Positions 52,801-63,420 of a DNA stretch of 64,000 nt are shown in pieces. Each line of letters starts with the position of its first letter. The stretch's first letter is position 1. The translations under genes were made by a program, and so were the position numbers. The notes beneath the pieces were generated by a model, which searched no databases, was not told the origin of the DNA, and saw nothing but the letters and a program-made list of their open reading frames with translations. The DNA is from Apoderus coryli (Eukaryota; Arthropoda; Insecta; Coleoptera; Attelabidae), in the NCBI GenBank assembly GCA_911728435.2, contig OU452199.1:9682860-9746859 (forward strand), given 5' to 3'.

Positions 52801-55800
52801 ACATTATATTATTAACAGCAAGAGCAAGATTATTTGAAATAATGTGAAGATAACATTTAGGTTAGGGTTGCATATCTACCATAATGTTCACCATTTAGCG
52901 TTCTTTAATTCACAAACCAACATTCCACCATCAATCTATCTGCCCATGACGTCGCAGGCCATCAGTGATTGGTTTCATCAGAAAATAACGTTGAATAAAA
53001 GATAACACCTCACGTTACATCATTGTCATGTCAAAATACATGCCAAAATTTGACAGTATTTGTCAATATAACTTATCTCGTCATTGTCGCAGATAGATAA
53101 CTTGAACTTGAAATTTACAGCACTCTCCTGCAGCTCGTACTGTAAACTTCATCTGCGTGAGTTATTACTTACATTACCGCTCATTGAATAATATACTATT
53201 ATGTAAAAAAAATTACGAAATAAAATGGATTTGTAACCAGTTCTTAAATACATTTTTAAAAGAACACTCGAAGACTCCAAGAAAAAAGAACAATTTAAAA
53301 ATTATTTCAAAGATCAAGAAATTAAATAATACATAACCAACATTACATATCTATATAGGGAAAACTGCAACAGTTGCGAAAATTCGCCCGAAGACAAGGT
53401 TAATTAAAGTAAATTTCTAGTTTATATCGTAGTGTGTGTGAGACAGATCTTGGTCTATCGACCCAGATAGCATTACTTGCGTATTTCGCCACCATTTAAC
53501 ATTTTAAATATTAATCATTCAAAATAATCTTTAAAAGCCACTGCGTGAATGAGAAAAAAAACCTATTAAATAATTAAATAGTGGGGATATACTCATATAA
53601 TGAGATATAGAAGCTAATATGTTAAACACGGCAAATTATGTCAATGTCTTTTACGACCTTTCGTAAATGGTAATCTATTGGGTATTGCATTCGTCGACAT
53701 TCGTCACGTTAGTCTTATTGTCATTTCTGCTGTTCTGCTTTAATTATCTGTGCTCATGTTTGATTTTTGTATTGTTGAGACTTAATATGTAACAACAATA
53801 TCACTTATATAATAAGTTTTAGCAATTTTAAAACTAAGTGTGAGAAAATGTCAACACTGCTTCTTCCACTAGCACGCTCACAGTATCTGTTGCTGAACTA
53901 TCTACGTGCTCAGAAAACCTGCCGGTATTCTCTAAAAACTCTAATTGGAAGCTAAGCAGCCATCAAATCACTAGTTCAACTAATTTATCTCTATGCCAAA
54001 ATTCCAGTTAAGCATGTTTTTGCATTCTCTGGAAAAAGAAGTAAAATTGAAAATAATCCAAAGTCAAGAATGACTGCACACTCTGGGGTAACATCAATAC
54101 TCTAAGGAAATTTTATTTCTGCTCAAGCTAACATCTGTATATTTTGATTTTGAAATGGTTTTTTGATCAATACAAGTAATAAAGTATTTTTGCACTCAAT
54201 GGTTCGAGTTTTTTAGACACTTTTATATAACAAGGCTGCTTGTGTCCATTCCAAGTAACTAGTCTTGCTGAAGACTACTAGATTGTCCTCAAAAAAAATT
54301 AATTCATCTTTAATATTATATTATGATATGAAATTATTAGGAAAGATATTCAGCAAAATAACTGGATTTTTATATGTATTTGATTTAAAATAGCTAAAAA
54401 CTGTTACAACTTTCCCCTTCTAGTGTATCGAAATTCTTATTTGTCATTATTTTACCATCAAACAAGGAAATTTTATTTGTTTCTATTCTAAATCTTAAAA
54501 AACTATACATAAAATATACATGAAACTTAACCAAACAGTAACAAGTTATTGACAAAAGGATTTTGTAAATATTTCGCATCGTGAAACCTTTATTATGTAG
54601 AACAGATAATAATATGCATTTTCTGCGTTATCAATAGAAATTAACACTTTTTTCTTGGTGGTACTGATGTATGGAGATTTTCGATTTATTTAAATATTTG
54701 GTTTACCAATTATCGAGATATGCGCATTTTAAATGGGTATCGATGGATCATATTTCAAATATTTTTATCACCTCCAGCGTTAGTTCTCTCCAACGTATAG
54801 GCGCAAACATATTTTTTTATTATATTGACTTAGTCAAGTTTTGCATTAGAACTTCTAAGTAGCTATTAATCAGATGTTTTTTTATTTACTATTTTTTTTT
54901 CACTTTAATACTCTGAGATCAGACATTGGCGTTACTTCGGGGATATAAGTATTTTTGAAATTCCATTTACGCTGGCAAGTTTTAAACCTTTTCAGGTATT
55001 TTTGAACAGTAACTGCACCAAAAATTACATAGAATTCCCGCAATTTTGGAAATATAACTAATTACGATATAGCAATGGGAACCAGAGAGAAAATAAACAA
55101 ATGAATTAAAAAGACACAGCAACTTTCACATTTAAATAATTTAAAAAAACGCATCAAGTACGATTCTCCATGACAAAATTTCATCTAAAAGCTCCATTAT
55201 TGGTAATCGTCATAATTTTTTCCGAGACTAATCTGGTTTAGAACAAATGTCGTGCAAGAATCTCAAGGCATGCATCACCCCAGCATAGAATAATAACTAT
55301 AGATAAGAAGGGTCAGTAGAGGCTAAAAACGGCATCGACTCGTCGCAATCCCAGGCACATTTCTGGCCCGCTACTATGTTATACTATATCTATATATACT
55401 ATAAGATACTACACTATAACTATAGTAGCGGCGAATTGCTTTGAAGACAGAGAGATAAAAGGTTCCGACACGAAGTGAAGTAACTGTATATTAAACTGTG
55501 ACCCCAGTGCATCAATCTCGGACCAGATATTTGAGAAACCACCAATGAAGAGACAAATAAAACGCCAATAAAACGTCGCATTTCGCCGAAAGAATTAATT
55601 GATAATCTACTGAATATCAGTAGACTCAATAAAAGCTTTATGAAAGCGTACATAGGTCACGTTAAGCTGTGTAACTTTATCTAACATATACCTCATGACG
55701 AAAGTGTGCGAGATTAGAACTCCATATCTAGGGATGTAGTTTTATATTGTTTTATTGACCTATTAAAAAAAGATTAAAGAATTAACAAGAGTCAATATTT

Positions 55801-56252
55801 GTCAATTAAATCTTCTAAAACAATGAAGTGGGACTAGATGAAAAAATAGTTATAAGATAAGAATTATAATTAAAAAATTAATAAGCTGGAACTTTGTGTA
55901 AATAAAGCCGACTCCATTCGTAAGGAATAACATATTTTGGTGATCGAATTTCCGTTGGTCTCAGCAGGAAAACATCCCGATGCCAGCCAGTGGGAAAAGT
56001 AGATTTTCAATTTATATATTTTTTATTAATACTACACTCACAAAAGCTATTAGTAAACAAATATTAGAATATTCTGACAGTCGCCAAATATAACCAAAAT
56101 GTAATCTTGACATACAACAAAAAACAATGAATTGAGTTCTGTATTAATTTGGCAACTGAACATTTTTATTATAAAACAGACATTAATTTTACAGGCATAA
56201 AAAAATGAAAAGCACTTCCTCATTAATACTTTTTGAGGAGAATAAGATAGCC
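52801..56252. other. Long AT-rich spacer, no gene seen
   Basis: No gene recognised in 3.4 kb. A possible hairpin lies at 55368-55431 (CCCGCTACTATGTTATA pairs with TATAACTATAGTAGCGG). A GC-richer piece at 55430-55660 has short open frames without a known motif. Confidence 0.4.
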
Positions 56253-56844
56253 TTTACAAATATTCACGATGACGTTTCGTTTTTGAAAAACCATCATCAA
56301 CTTCGTTTTTTTTTAATACGGCCCTGGATTTTTTATTTTTATATTTTAAGCCATTTTCAATTAGAAAATAGGTGGTATATCCCACTTAATTGTTTCAACT
56401 ATATTTCAGTATTTTTAGCTGTTATTATTCAAGAAAAATCACCATAATTTAACTGACTGAATGCAGAGTAGTAGGTTTTACAAAAACATTGTCTCGTCGT
56501 AACTCACAATTATTTATTATTATTTACCAATTTATTTCTCTCTCAGTACAACAGTTGATTCTGTACGCGGTTTTTGTGCTCTTTGAAGTTATTAAAATAT
56601 CGCCTTTCTCAAATGAAGGTTTGACGCAAAATAGGTGCCAAACTATGACGATTTTTCTTGAATAATTTTAAATAATAACTAAAAACACTGAAAGCTTGTT
56701 TAAAACCATTACGTGTGATATACCACCTATTTTTTAATTGAAAATTACCTTAAAATTAACAATGAAAAATCCAGGGCCGTATTAAAAAAACAAAGTTGAT
56801 GATGGTTTTTGAAAAACGAAACGTCGTAGTGAAAATTTGTAAAT
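56253..56844. repeat. Inverted repeat with ~195-bp arms
   Basis: Left arm 56253-56447 and right arm 56642-56844 match inverted at an estimated 85%, including TACGGCCCTGGATTTTT and GACGTTTCGTTTTT. The right arm contains a UUGAUGAUGG...GAAACGUC string, a degenerate hammerhead-like motif (C3 changed to U). The loop is ~195 bp. Confidence 0.7.
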
Positions 56845-57964
56845 CGTAAAAAATCGTTTTTCGAAAAATTCTCGAAAACGGCTAAAGTGACTATACTTTT
56901 GAAGACACCATTTAAAAGGTGTTTAAATTGTACAACTTTTTTCTAATTTAACATTGCTCCGTTTCCAAGATTCCAATGATATCCCATTTTTATCTTGCAC
57001 ACAGTGTATATAAAAATTTGTGAACTGATGACATATTTCGGGGTCATGAAATGAAAGACTATATTAACAATTATTTTCAAAATTTGGAATTTGTCGATCT
57101 CCTGATTAATTAGTACATTTTTTTAAAACCTACTAAAAATCAGAGTCACTAAATTGTTTTATGTATATGCATACTTAGTGGGTTCGTGGGACTCCCTATA
57201 TATGCAAAAAACTGATTTTGAAAATAAATATGATTGTATTTATTTTATTTGCAGAATCACAACTTATTCGTACTTTGCAAATGAAATTTTTACGACGACT
57301 AAAACTAAACTTTATGTGTAGTTTAAAATGTGCTAAAAACGTAATGGCATCGTATACGTAACTTGGAAAAGGGTAGTAAATTTTTATGTGGGTAAGATAA
57401 TAAATTTAAAAATAATGGTGTTTTCAGTTCTGATAATAAATTTAGACCGACTGCTTTGCAAAAAGTTATTATTATTTTTTGTTACGTTAAAGAGCAAAAG
57501 CTTGTTTTTTGAATAAGAGAAATATTTATTTACATATCAAGGAAAAATAAGTTCGATCAACAAAACTGTGATTCTTCTAAGCTTTTGTTAGAGATTTAAC
57601 GTTTATTTAACATATGATTTATGTTATTGAATATCTTGGGTGGGGCTATGTAAAACTCAATTCCATAAAAAATGCGAAATTTCGCAGGCTATATAGAGAA
57701 CTTTTTTTTTACATACCTAATCTTCTTTTAGTTCGTAACATGTATTCCAACGTGTCGCTAATTTTTTTATTCCTTCTAAATAATAAGATTCCTGAAGGAG
57801 CGTCTTTTTTTTTCAACGATGACATTCAGAAAATATTTTACCAAATAAAAACCTGTAGGTACCAGCATTCAACGAAACGGATTGTTCTGTAAGCGTTCAA
57901 CCGTAAAAACTTGGTGGAATTTCTACAAACCACAATTTCAGCTCTTGGTCGGGGCAAACAGGTT
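56845..57964. other. AT-rich spacer, no gene seen
   Basis: Nothing recognised apart from sequence leading into the RT relic. Confidence 0.4.
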
Positions 57965-58110
57965 GACACCATTTAGGTACACCGAATTTTCAAAGACTTT
58001 TGATTGTTTGGATCATAACATAATATAATTAAAAATGCACGAGGTTAGCTGCTTTCAATGGCTGTCAAACATAAACTAAATGACGCAACTTGCTCAAAAT
58101 TTTACAGTAG
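57965..58110 (+). pseudogene. Non-LTR RT fragment (motif A region)
   Basis: The frame reads EFSKTFDCLDHNII and, after a stop, LKMHEVSCFQWLSN. SKxFDxxDHxIL is RT motif A with its Asp kept, followed by the usual helix. Only ~50 codons remain. Confidence 0.55.
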
Positions 58111-58720
58111 TCTACCGATAGATGAATGTTACCCGAGCAGTGTTGTTACGGAATGGGCAGGGTAAATAAAGTTCGGGAGATTTTGAGCTTCTTTAATATT
58201 TATTGTTAAATAAATATCACCAATAATATCTAAAAAAATACAAATATTTAACAAACTTATAGAATTTATAACAATTATCGAGTATAGTAGTATATCTTAC
58301 CTAAGCAGGTATAGGAAACCAAAAAACAACCACTAGGTTTAGATATTAAATTAATATGTTTTAATACACGCAATTAAAGTATCTTTGACCAAATATATTT
58401 AAATACACCGGCTATTAAAAATAATAATATACTGTTGTACTGAGAGAGAAATAAATATAATTGAGCCATCTATTGGTTTGGAAATAAGCAAAAAAAAATC
58501 TGCATCTATATAAAAGTTAACCGTAATGCGTAGTAGACAAGCTTGGAATCTCGACCGCTAGAGGTCTCTATTCCTTTAGGCGGGAAATTTGATTTATTAC
58601 TAATAGTGAAAAATTAAAATGTTTTTTAAACAATACTTTATTTATAAACAAAGTCCATTTTACAAAAATTTTATATTGTGGATGCCAAAATTCCTAAGAA
58701 CAAAAAATAAAGTCTCTCAT
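58111..58720. other. Spacer with a possible TIR
   Basis: AACCGCTAGAGG-like sequence at about 58552-58564 (GACCGCTAGAGGTC) has an inverted partner near 59441-59453 (CGCCTCTAGCGGC). It may mark the ends of an element carrying the THAP exons between them. Confidence 0.35.
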
Positions 58721-59273
58721 CTAAGAGATGGGATTTTGAGTACTTGTGCTAGGAACTGAAACATCTGACAGTACCACTCTTTCATCTGCTTTTTCTGGTA
58801 ATGGCAATGGCTCTAAAAAAAATCGAACTTTGATAATGTCAACCTACAATTTTCCGTAACAATTTCTATATCAAAAAATACAACGAAAATCTGCATTAAT
58901 TTGGTAAAAATATAGGACTATAAACTAAGTATAATGTGCCGATTTTTACACATATTTTGTTTATAATAGGTATAAAATGTACACACATAATTATTCATTT
59001 AAAAAACTAGGTACCTACTATAAATTAAACTAATGGTTTGTTTAGATTATTTTTAATTTCACATAAGAAACAACAAAATAGGTATACTGAAAATGTTTAA
59101 AAATCAAATAGAAATGAACATACCTGGCAGTTTTAATGCAGGCAATACTCCCTTTTTGAAAGTTTGATAAGGTCTTCTGGTATAAAATTCTCCGAACAAA
59201 CCCTACAATTGTTGTAGATCTTCTCTGCTGTCATTTCAGTAACCAAACGTTTGTTTCCACAAAAACTAACCCA
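58721..59273 (-). pseudogene. THAP-domain gene relic, two exons
   Basis: On the minus strand, exon 1 (59273-59124) follows a TTTTCATCAG acceptor and reads TAEKIYNNCRVCSENFIPED, then after a frameshift FKKGVLPALKLP, ending at a CAG/GTATGT donor. Cys-x-x-x-Phe and the final L-x-L-P match the C-terminal half of a THAP zinc finger. Exon 2 (58812-58721) follows a TTTTTTTTAG acceptor and encodes EPLPLPEKADERVVLSDVSV, then PSTSTQNPIS and a stop. The first THAP cysteines and any transposase domain are absent. The frameshift argues for a pseudogene. It could be part of a P-element-like transposon or of a host THAP gene. Confidence 0.4.
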
Positions 59274-59289
59274 CTGATGAAAAAGTAGC

Positions 59290-59754
59290 ACTAAATAAAG
59301 TATATAATATAGTTTATAATAATTAAAACACTTCCCACAAAAACTTAGAAAACAAACTACAAAAATAGATGACAACATTTCTTTGTTGTAATTTATTGAT
59401 TGTTCTTTACACAACTACTGTCAAAAAAACTCGACCAACGCGCCTCTAGCGGCTTGGAAACAAGCTTTTTATCAACACAATTCTACGATTTAGAGAGCGC
59501 ACACCATGCTATTCTGTTCGCATTTATCTACACCTTATCGGCTAAAAAAAAAAAACTAAAACTCAAAAAACAAATACACTGGGGAATCAGTGCCGTACAG
59601 AAACTCCGTTGCAGTGTTGCCATTAAATTTACTTCGCGGGAAAGAAAAAGTCACGGACTTATCAAACCACCCTCGTATATAATAAAATTTAAATTTACGG
59701 GAGTTTTGTGACTTAACAACTTAAGTCAGTTTCAGGATTTAGTTATATTAAAAC
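59290..59754. other. Spacer with a mariner-like end
   Basis: The right part contains ACCACCCTCGTATATAATAA near 59668, whose complement (TATACGAGGGTGG) resembles the end of a known type of insect mariner or hAT non-autonomous element. No partner was found. Confidence 0.35.
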
Positions 59755-59810
59755 GACGTCTGCTCCACAGGTAAACTATATATTTATATTGCCCAATATT
59801 GACAAAGTCA

Positions 59811-59853
59811 GTCATACATGTTTCGAGGATAAAATTCTCATCATCAGTGACAT
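59811..59853 (-). ncRNA. Hammerhead-ribozyme-like motif
   Basis: Minus strand: GUCA (stem I), CUGAUGA, extra U, stem II GAG/CUC (9-nt loop), GAAACAUGUA, then UGAC pairing with GUCA. The pattern is complete. A CTGTGGAGCAGACGTCG box follows on the same strand (complement of 59754-59770). Confidence 0.6.
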
Positions 59854-59869
59854 TACAAAAATCCGTCAA

Positions 59870-60541
59870 GACATTGCGGAATACATACGTTCTGAAATAT
59901 AATTGATTATAAGAGAAATTGTGAATCTCAGCTTGTAATGAGTCTTAATTTATACATAAAATTGACGGAATTACAAATATTAAATTACGGGCTTCATTGA
60001 GCCGAACAATTTGGTTTTCTTTTTATTGATCATTCCAATGGTTTCAGGATGGATGGTTTTTTTAAGTTTTTTCCAACAGTTTAGGAATGATGGATTACAA
60101 ATTAGTGTACCTAGCAAGTCGAAAATTCAAGATTTGGGGTTATTGAGAATTTTTCGAAATAGGTACCGCCCTCTAGGCAGGGTGGTACATTTTTGGGGTT
60201 CGTACTGAATTTGAGGCTCTTGAACTTTTTTGTGCTTTCTATAAAAATAATTTAGAATCTCTGTTTAATTTAGAAACTTTTTGGTTTCTTGTATATAATT
60301 CGGGAACTGTACTGATTTGGAGAGAAATGAAAATTATTTGTAAATAGAACGGGATTTTTTAAAAAGAGACTTTTGTGATTTAGGATTAGTTATAAGTAGA
60401 TACTATTTTTATGTTATTTATTAAATGCAAAGAACAAAGTAGGAAGTAGAAAATTAATTAGTTAATTGTAAATTAATAACAAAATTTTAAGTAAACAATA
60501 ATTAATGCAATCCCTGTAGATACAGGGATATAATGTTTATA
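59870..60541. other. Spacer, no gene seen
   Basis: AT-rich; 60010-60210 has a 65-codon open frame without a recognisable motif. Confidence 0.4.
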
Positions 60542-60590
60542 CAGTGTGTCCCAGGATAGATGTAACAAGAGGTGTGTAGGACAAAAATTT

Positions 60591-61190
60591 TTTGAATTTT
60601 GGAATGACATTTGGTGAATGAGTCCCGCTTGTTTTAAAATTCAGGTACCCAAAAAATGAGTTAAATCCGAGTTGTACAGGGTGTTTTATAAACAAATTTA
60701 TAAAAATCATCATGAATGAAGTGTCTTTAATTTACAATAAACGCCAAAATTTTACTAACAAAAGTGGTTTAGAATGCAATTTTATATCCCTGTACCAAAT
60801 TTCAGTAATATGAAAGCATATTTTTGGAAAAAATATTTTTTTGCAATAATTAGTACCTATTATCATAGAATCATTCGTATTATATTATTTTTTGAATTTT
60901 GGAATGGCATTTGGTTAATGAGTCCTGCTTGTTTTAAAACTAAGGTACCCAAAAAATGAGTTAAATCCGAGTTGTACAGGGTGTTTTATAAACAAATTTA
61001 TAAAAATCATCATGAATGAAGTGTCTTTATTTTACAATATAGGTACGCCAAAATTTTACTAACAAAAGTTGTTTAGAATGCAAATTTATATCCCGTAGCA
61101 AATTTCAGGAATATGAAACCATATTTTTGGAAAACATATTTTTTTGCAATAATTAGTATTTTAATTTGAATCATAATATGACAAAAACTG
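60591..61190. repeat. Tandem duplication, 2 x ~300 bp, in the left TIR
   Basis: Bases 60591-60890 and 60891-61190 align with an exact 300-bp offset over their first 140 bp (both start TTTGAATTTTGGAATG), then with small indels. The right TIR has only a single copy, so the duplication arose after or during the last transposition. Confidence 0.85.
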
Positions 61191-61351
61191 CATAAATAGT
61201 ATAACAAATAATAAATATTACATTTAATTAAAATTAGTTAGAGGGCTTTGGAAAAAACAGTAGGTTATTTATTATTTACATTATTTGTGTCAAACGTTGT
61301 CATTTCTATTTCAAATTGATTAACTCTCAGAACCAACGATAAAATATTTGA

Positions 61352-62380
61352 GTGAAAATGATACTTACATTGTCTCAAAAAATTTATATTGTGCAATGCT
61401 ATGGAATTGGTGAAAACTCGTTAAGAGAATTAATAATGCTATTTAATATAAAATTCCCAGATAGTATTGTGTCGCGTACCGCGGTTATGAAGATCATTAA
61501 AAAGTTTTTGGCTACTGGTAGTGTTCTAAACTTGAAGAGAAAAAAAAAGTTATATCATGACGCAGATGATGTCGGGGTTATTATAGCTGAGGCCTCCGTT
61601 ACTGAAAATCCTCAGATGCCACTCAGAAAGAGATCAGGTATGGTTAATATTAGCAAGTGCGCGCTTAAACAAATTTACAAAGCAAAAAAATTAGGGCCTA
61701 TAAAGCTATTCATAAACACACACTTGAAGAAGGAGATCATGGTTGTAGGTTGGATTTTTGTTTAACCATTGGAGAAAAAGTTATGGAAGAGAGATATTTT
61801 CATCATTTTATAATTTTCTCAGATGAATCCACACAACCAACGGTGTTGTTTCATCACAAAATTGCCGGTATTGGTCATCTGAAAATCCCAATTTTAGGAT
61901 TCATACGACAGTATTACAAAAAAGTAAATGCGTGGTGTGCCGTGTCGTATCACATTGGAGTTATTGGACCTTATTTCATTGAAGGCAGGTTAAACCAGCA
62001 GATTTACTTATAGATTCTTGAAAGATTTTCCCAGGAACATCTACATAATTTGAGAAATATGCCTTTAATTCATTTTCAACACGATGGGTGTTCTAGTCAC
62101 TCCACAGAAGCAGTTAACCAGTGGTTGAATTTAAATTTTGGAGACAATTGGATTGCCAGAAATGGACCGATCAAGTGGCCGCCGAAATTCCCTGACTTCT
62201 CAATATTGGACTTCTTTTTATGGGGTCGTCTCAAACAATTGGTTTATGCGGAATCACTTCCGAATGATGCAGCCATACAGAATTCGAAATGCTGCAAACT
62301 CGTTAACGTTAGAAGAAATTCAGAACAGTTTTAAGGAATGCAGACGAAGGATCGAAGGATATGGGCGGTGGCTATATTGA
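61352..62380 (+). pseudogene. DD41D mariner transposase, frameshifted
   Basis: Starts at an ATG (61352 or 61358) with the HTH region LTLSQKIYIVQCYGIGENSL, then GVIIAEASVTENPQ and SKCALKQIYKAKKLG. A frameshift near 61730 leads to HHFIIFSDESTQPT (first Asp) and VNAWCAVSYHIGVIGPYFIE, a TAG at 62011-62013, then HFQHDGCSSHS (second Asp), NWIARNGPIKWPPKFPDF and LDFFLWGRLKQL (third Asp). I count 41 residues between the last two Asp. A further frameshift near 62265 leads to the tail RIRNAANSLTLEEIQNSFKE. All domains remain but the protein cannot be made as one piece. Length is about 340 residues once the frames are followed. Confidence 0.8.
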
Positions 62381-62856
62381 ATGAATTTTTTTTACAAAAT
62401 GTTAAACCTATTCCTAATTCCCGAGTTTATTTATACGTTTGTTGTTATTTGATATTCGTTAGGTGTTATAGTCTTTATGTTGCGTTTGTTTTTAGATAAA
62501 AAATAATATAATACGAATGATTCTATGATAATACTAATTATGGCAAAAAAGTATTTTTTCCAAAAATATTGTTTCATATTCCTGAAATTTGGTACAGGGG
62601 TATAAAATTGCATTCTAAACAACTTTTGTTAGTAAAATTTTGGCGTATATTGTAAAATATATTGTAAAATAAAGACACTTCATTGATGATGATTTTTATA
62701 AATTTGTTTATAAAACACCCTGTACAACTCGGATTTAACTCATTTTTTGGGTACCTGAGTTTTAAAACAAGCAGGACTCATTCACCAAATGTCATTCCAA
62801 ATTCAAAAAATTTTTGTCCTTCACACCTCTTGTTACATCTATCCTGGGACACACTG

Positions 62857-62924
62857 TATATTATGTTTGTATAATATTTTCATGTTAAAAAATTATATTC
62901 TTTTTTATTTTTTTTTTTATCCAA
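62857..62924. other. Short spacer between the mariner and the Penelope relic
   Basis: TA-rich; nothing recognised. Confidence 0.4.
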
Positions 62925-63420
62925 TATCCTACGGTCATCGAATCTGAAATTATGTCCTGTCTCGTATAGTGCGTATCAGGCAGGAGCAGTTTTTGTGGTT
63001 TTAAACTATTAATGTTCTCACAGTCTTATTTACCTATGTTGATGTATTCTTTTTCCTAAATATTGTGTTGCATTCACATTCAATAGTAGCGTATTGAATA
63101 TGAACCTGTTTTTCAATTCTGGTGTTGTTTTTAATGTGTGTAAATAATGAACTACTGACTGCTTTCGTATTATAAAATGCCAATCTAACATTAGTATCTT
63201 TGAAACATGCTTCAAAGTTTCCGACAAGCCTGGTATTAAAGGAAACCTTAAAGGATTTGAATTGTTGGCCACTATTAGTCTTCGGTTGTGAGTATTACTA
63301 GGAATTTTTGCAATGATCAACAAAGGACCTCGGTAGATCATAATTAGTAGTAAGTGTTGCAGTATCATTTCTTATTATTATTACATCTAAGAATGAAATG
63401 GTGTTATTTGATTTCTTCTC
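62925..63420 (-). pseudogene. Penelope-like element RT/GIY-YIG endonuclease relic
   Basis: On the minus strand: NTISFLDVIIIRND and LTTNYDLP (the FLDV/L...YRKPT-type block near the end of Penelope-like RTs), then a spacer region with PLIPGLSETLKHV and a DTNVRLAFYNTKA-like piece, then YLGKRIHQHR (resembling the GIY-YIG domain's Y-x-G-x-x-x-x-x-x-R-x-x-x-H segment), and near 62950 TALAYHALYETGHNF-like sequence with RFDDRRILD (AL-x-x-H...GH-x-F). The frames shift several times. This order (RT, linker, GIY-YIG) is that of Penelope-like elements. It supports reading the hammerhead-like repeats in this window as Penelope ends. Confidence 0.6.

Larger units (their letters stand above)
60542..62856 (+). 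mobile_element. DD41D mariner with ~340-bp TIRs, 2315 bp
   Basis: Ends are CAGTGTGTCCCAGGATAGAT at 60542 and its complement ending at 62856, with TA on each side. Inverted arms run to about 60885 and from about 62510, at ~93-95% identity by eye. The left arm is tandemly duplicated (see next entry). A decayed transposase gene lies between them. Confidence 0.85.

Noticed and set aside
52852..52872. TTAGGTTAGG, the insect telomere repeat unit
   Set aside because: Only about two imperfect units; expected by chance and inside the flank of a LINE relic.
55420..55653. 77-codon minus-strand frame with a hydrophobic start
   Set aside because: AT-rich chance hydrophobicity; no family recognised on either strand.
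59400..59711. 103-codon plus-strand frame
   Set aside because: It covers the CCTCTAGCGG repeat and a mariner-like end; no domain is visible.
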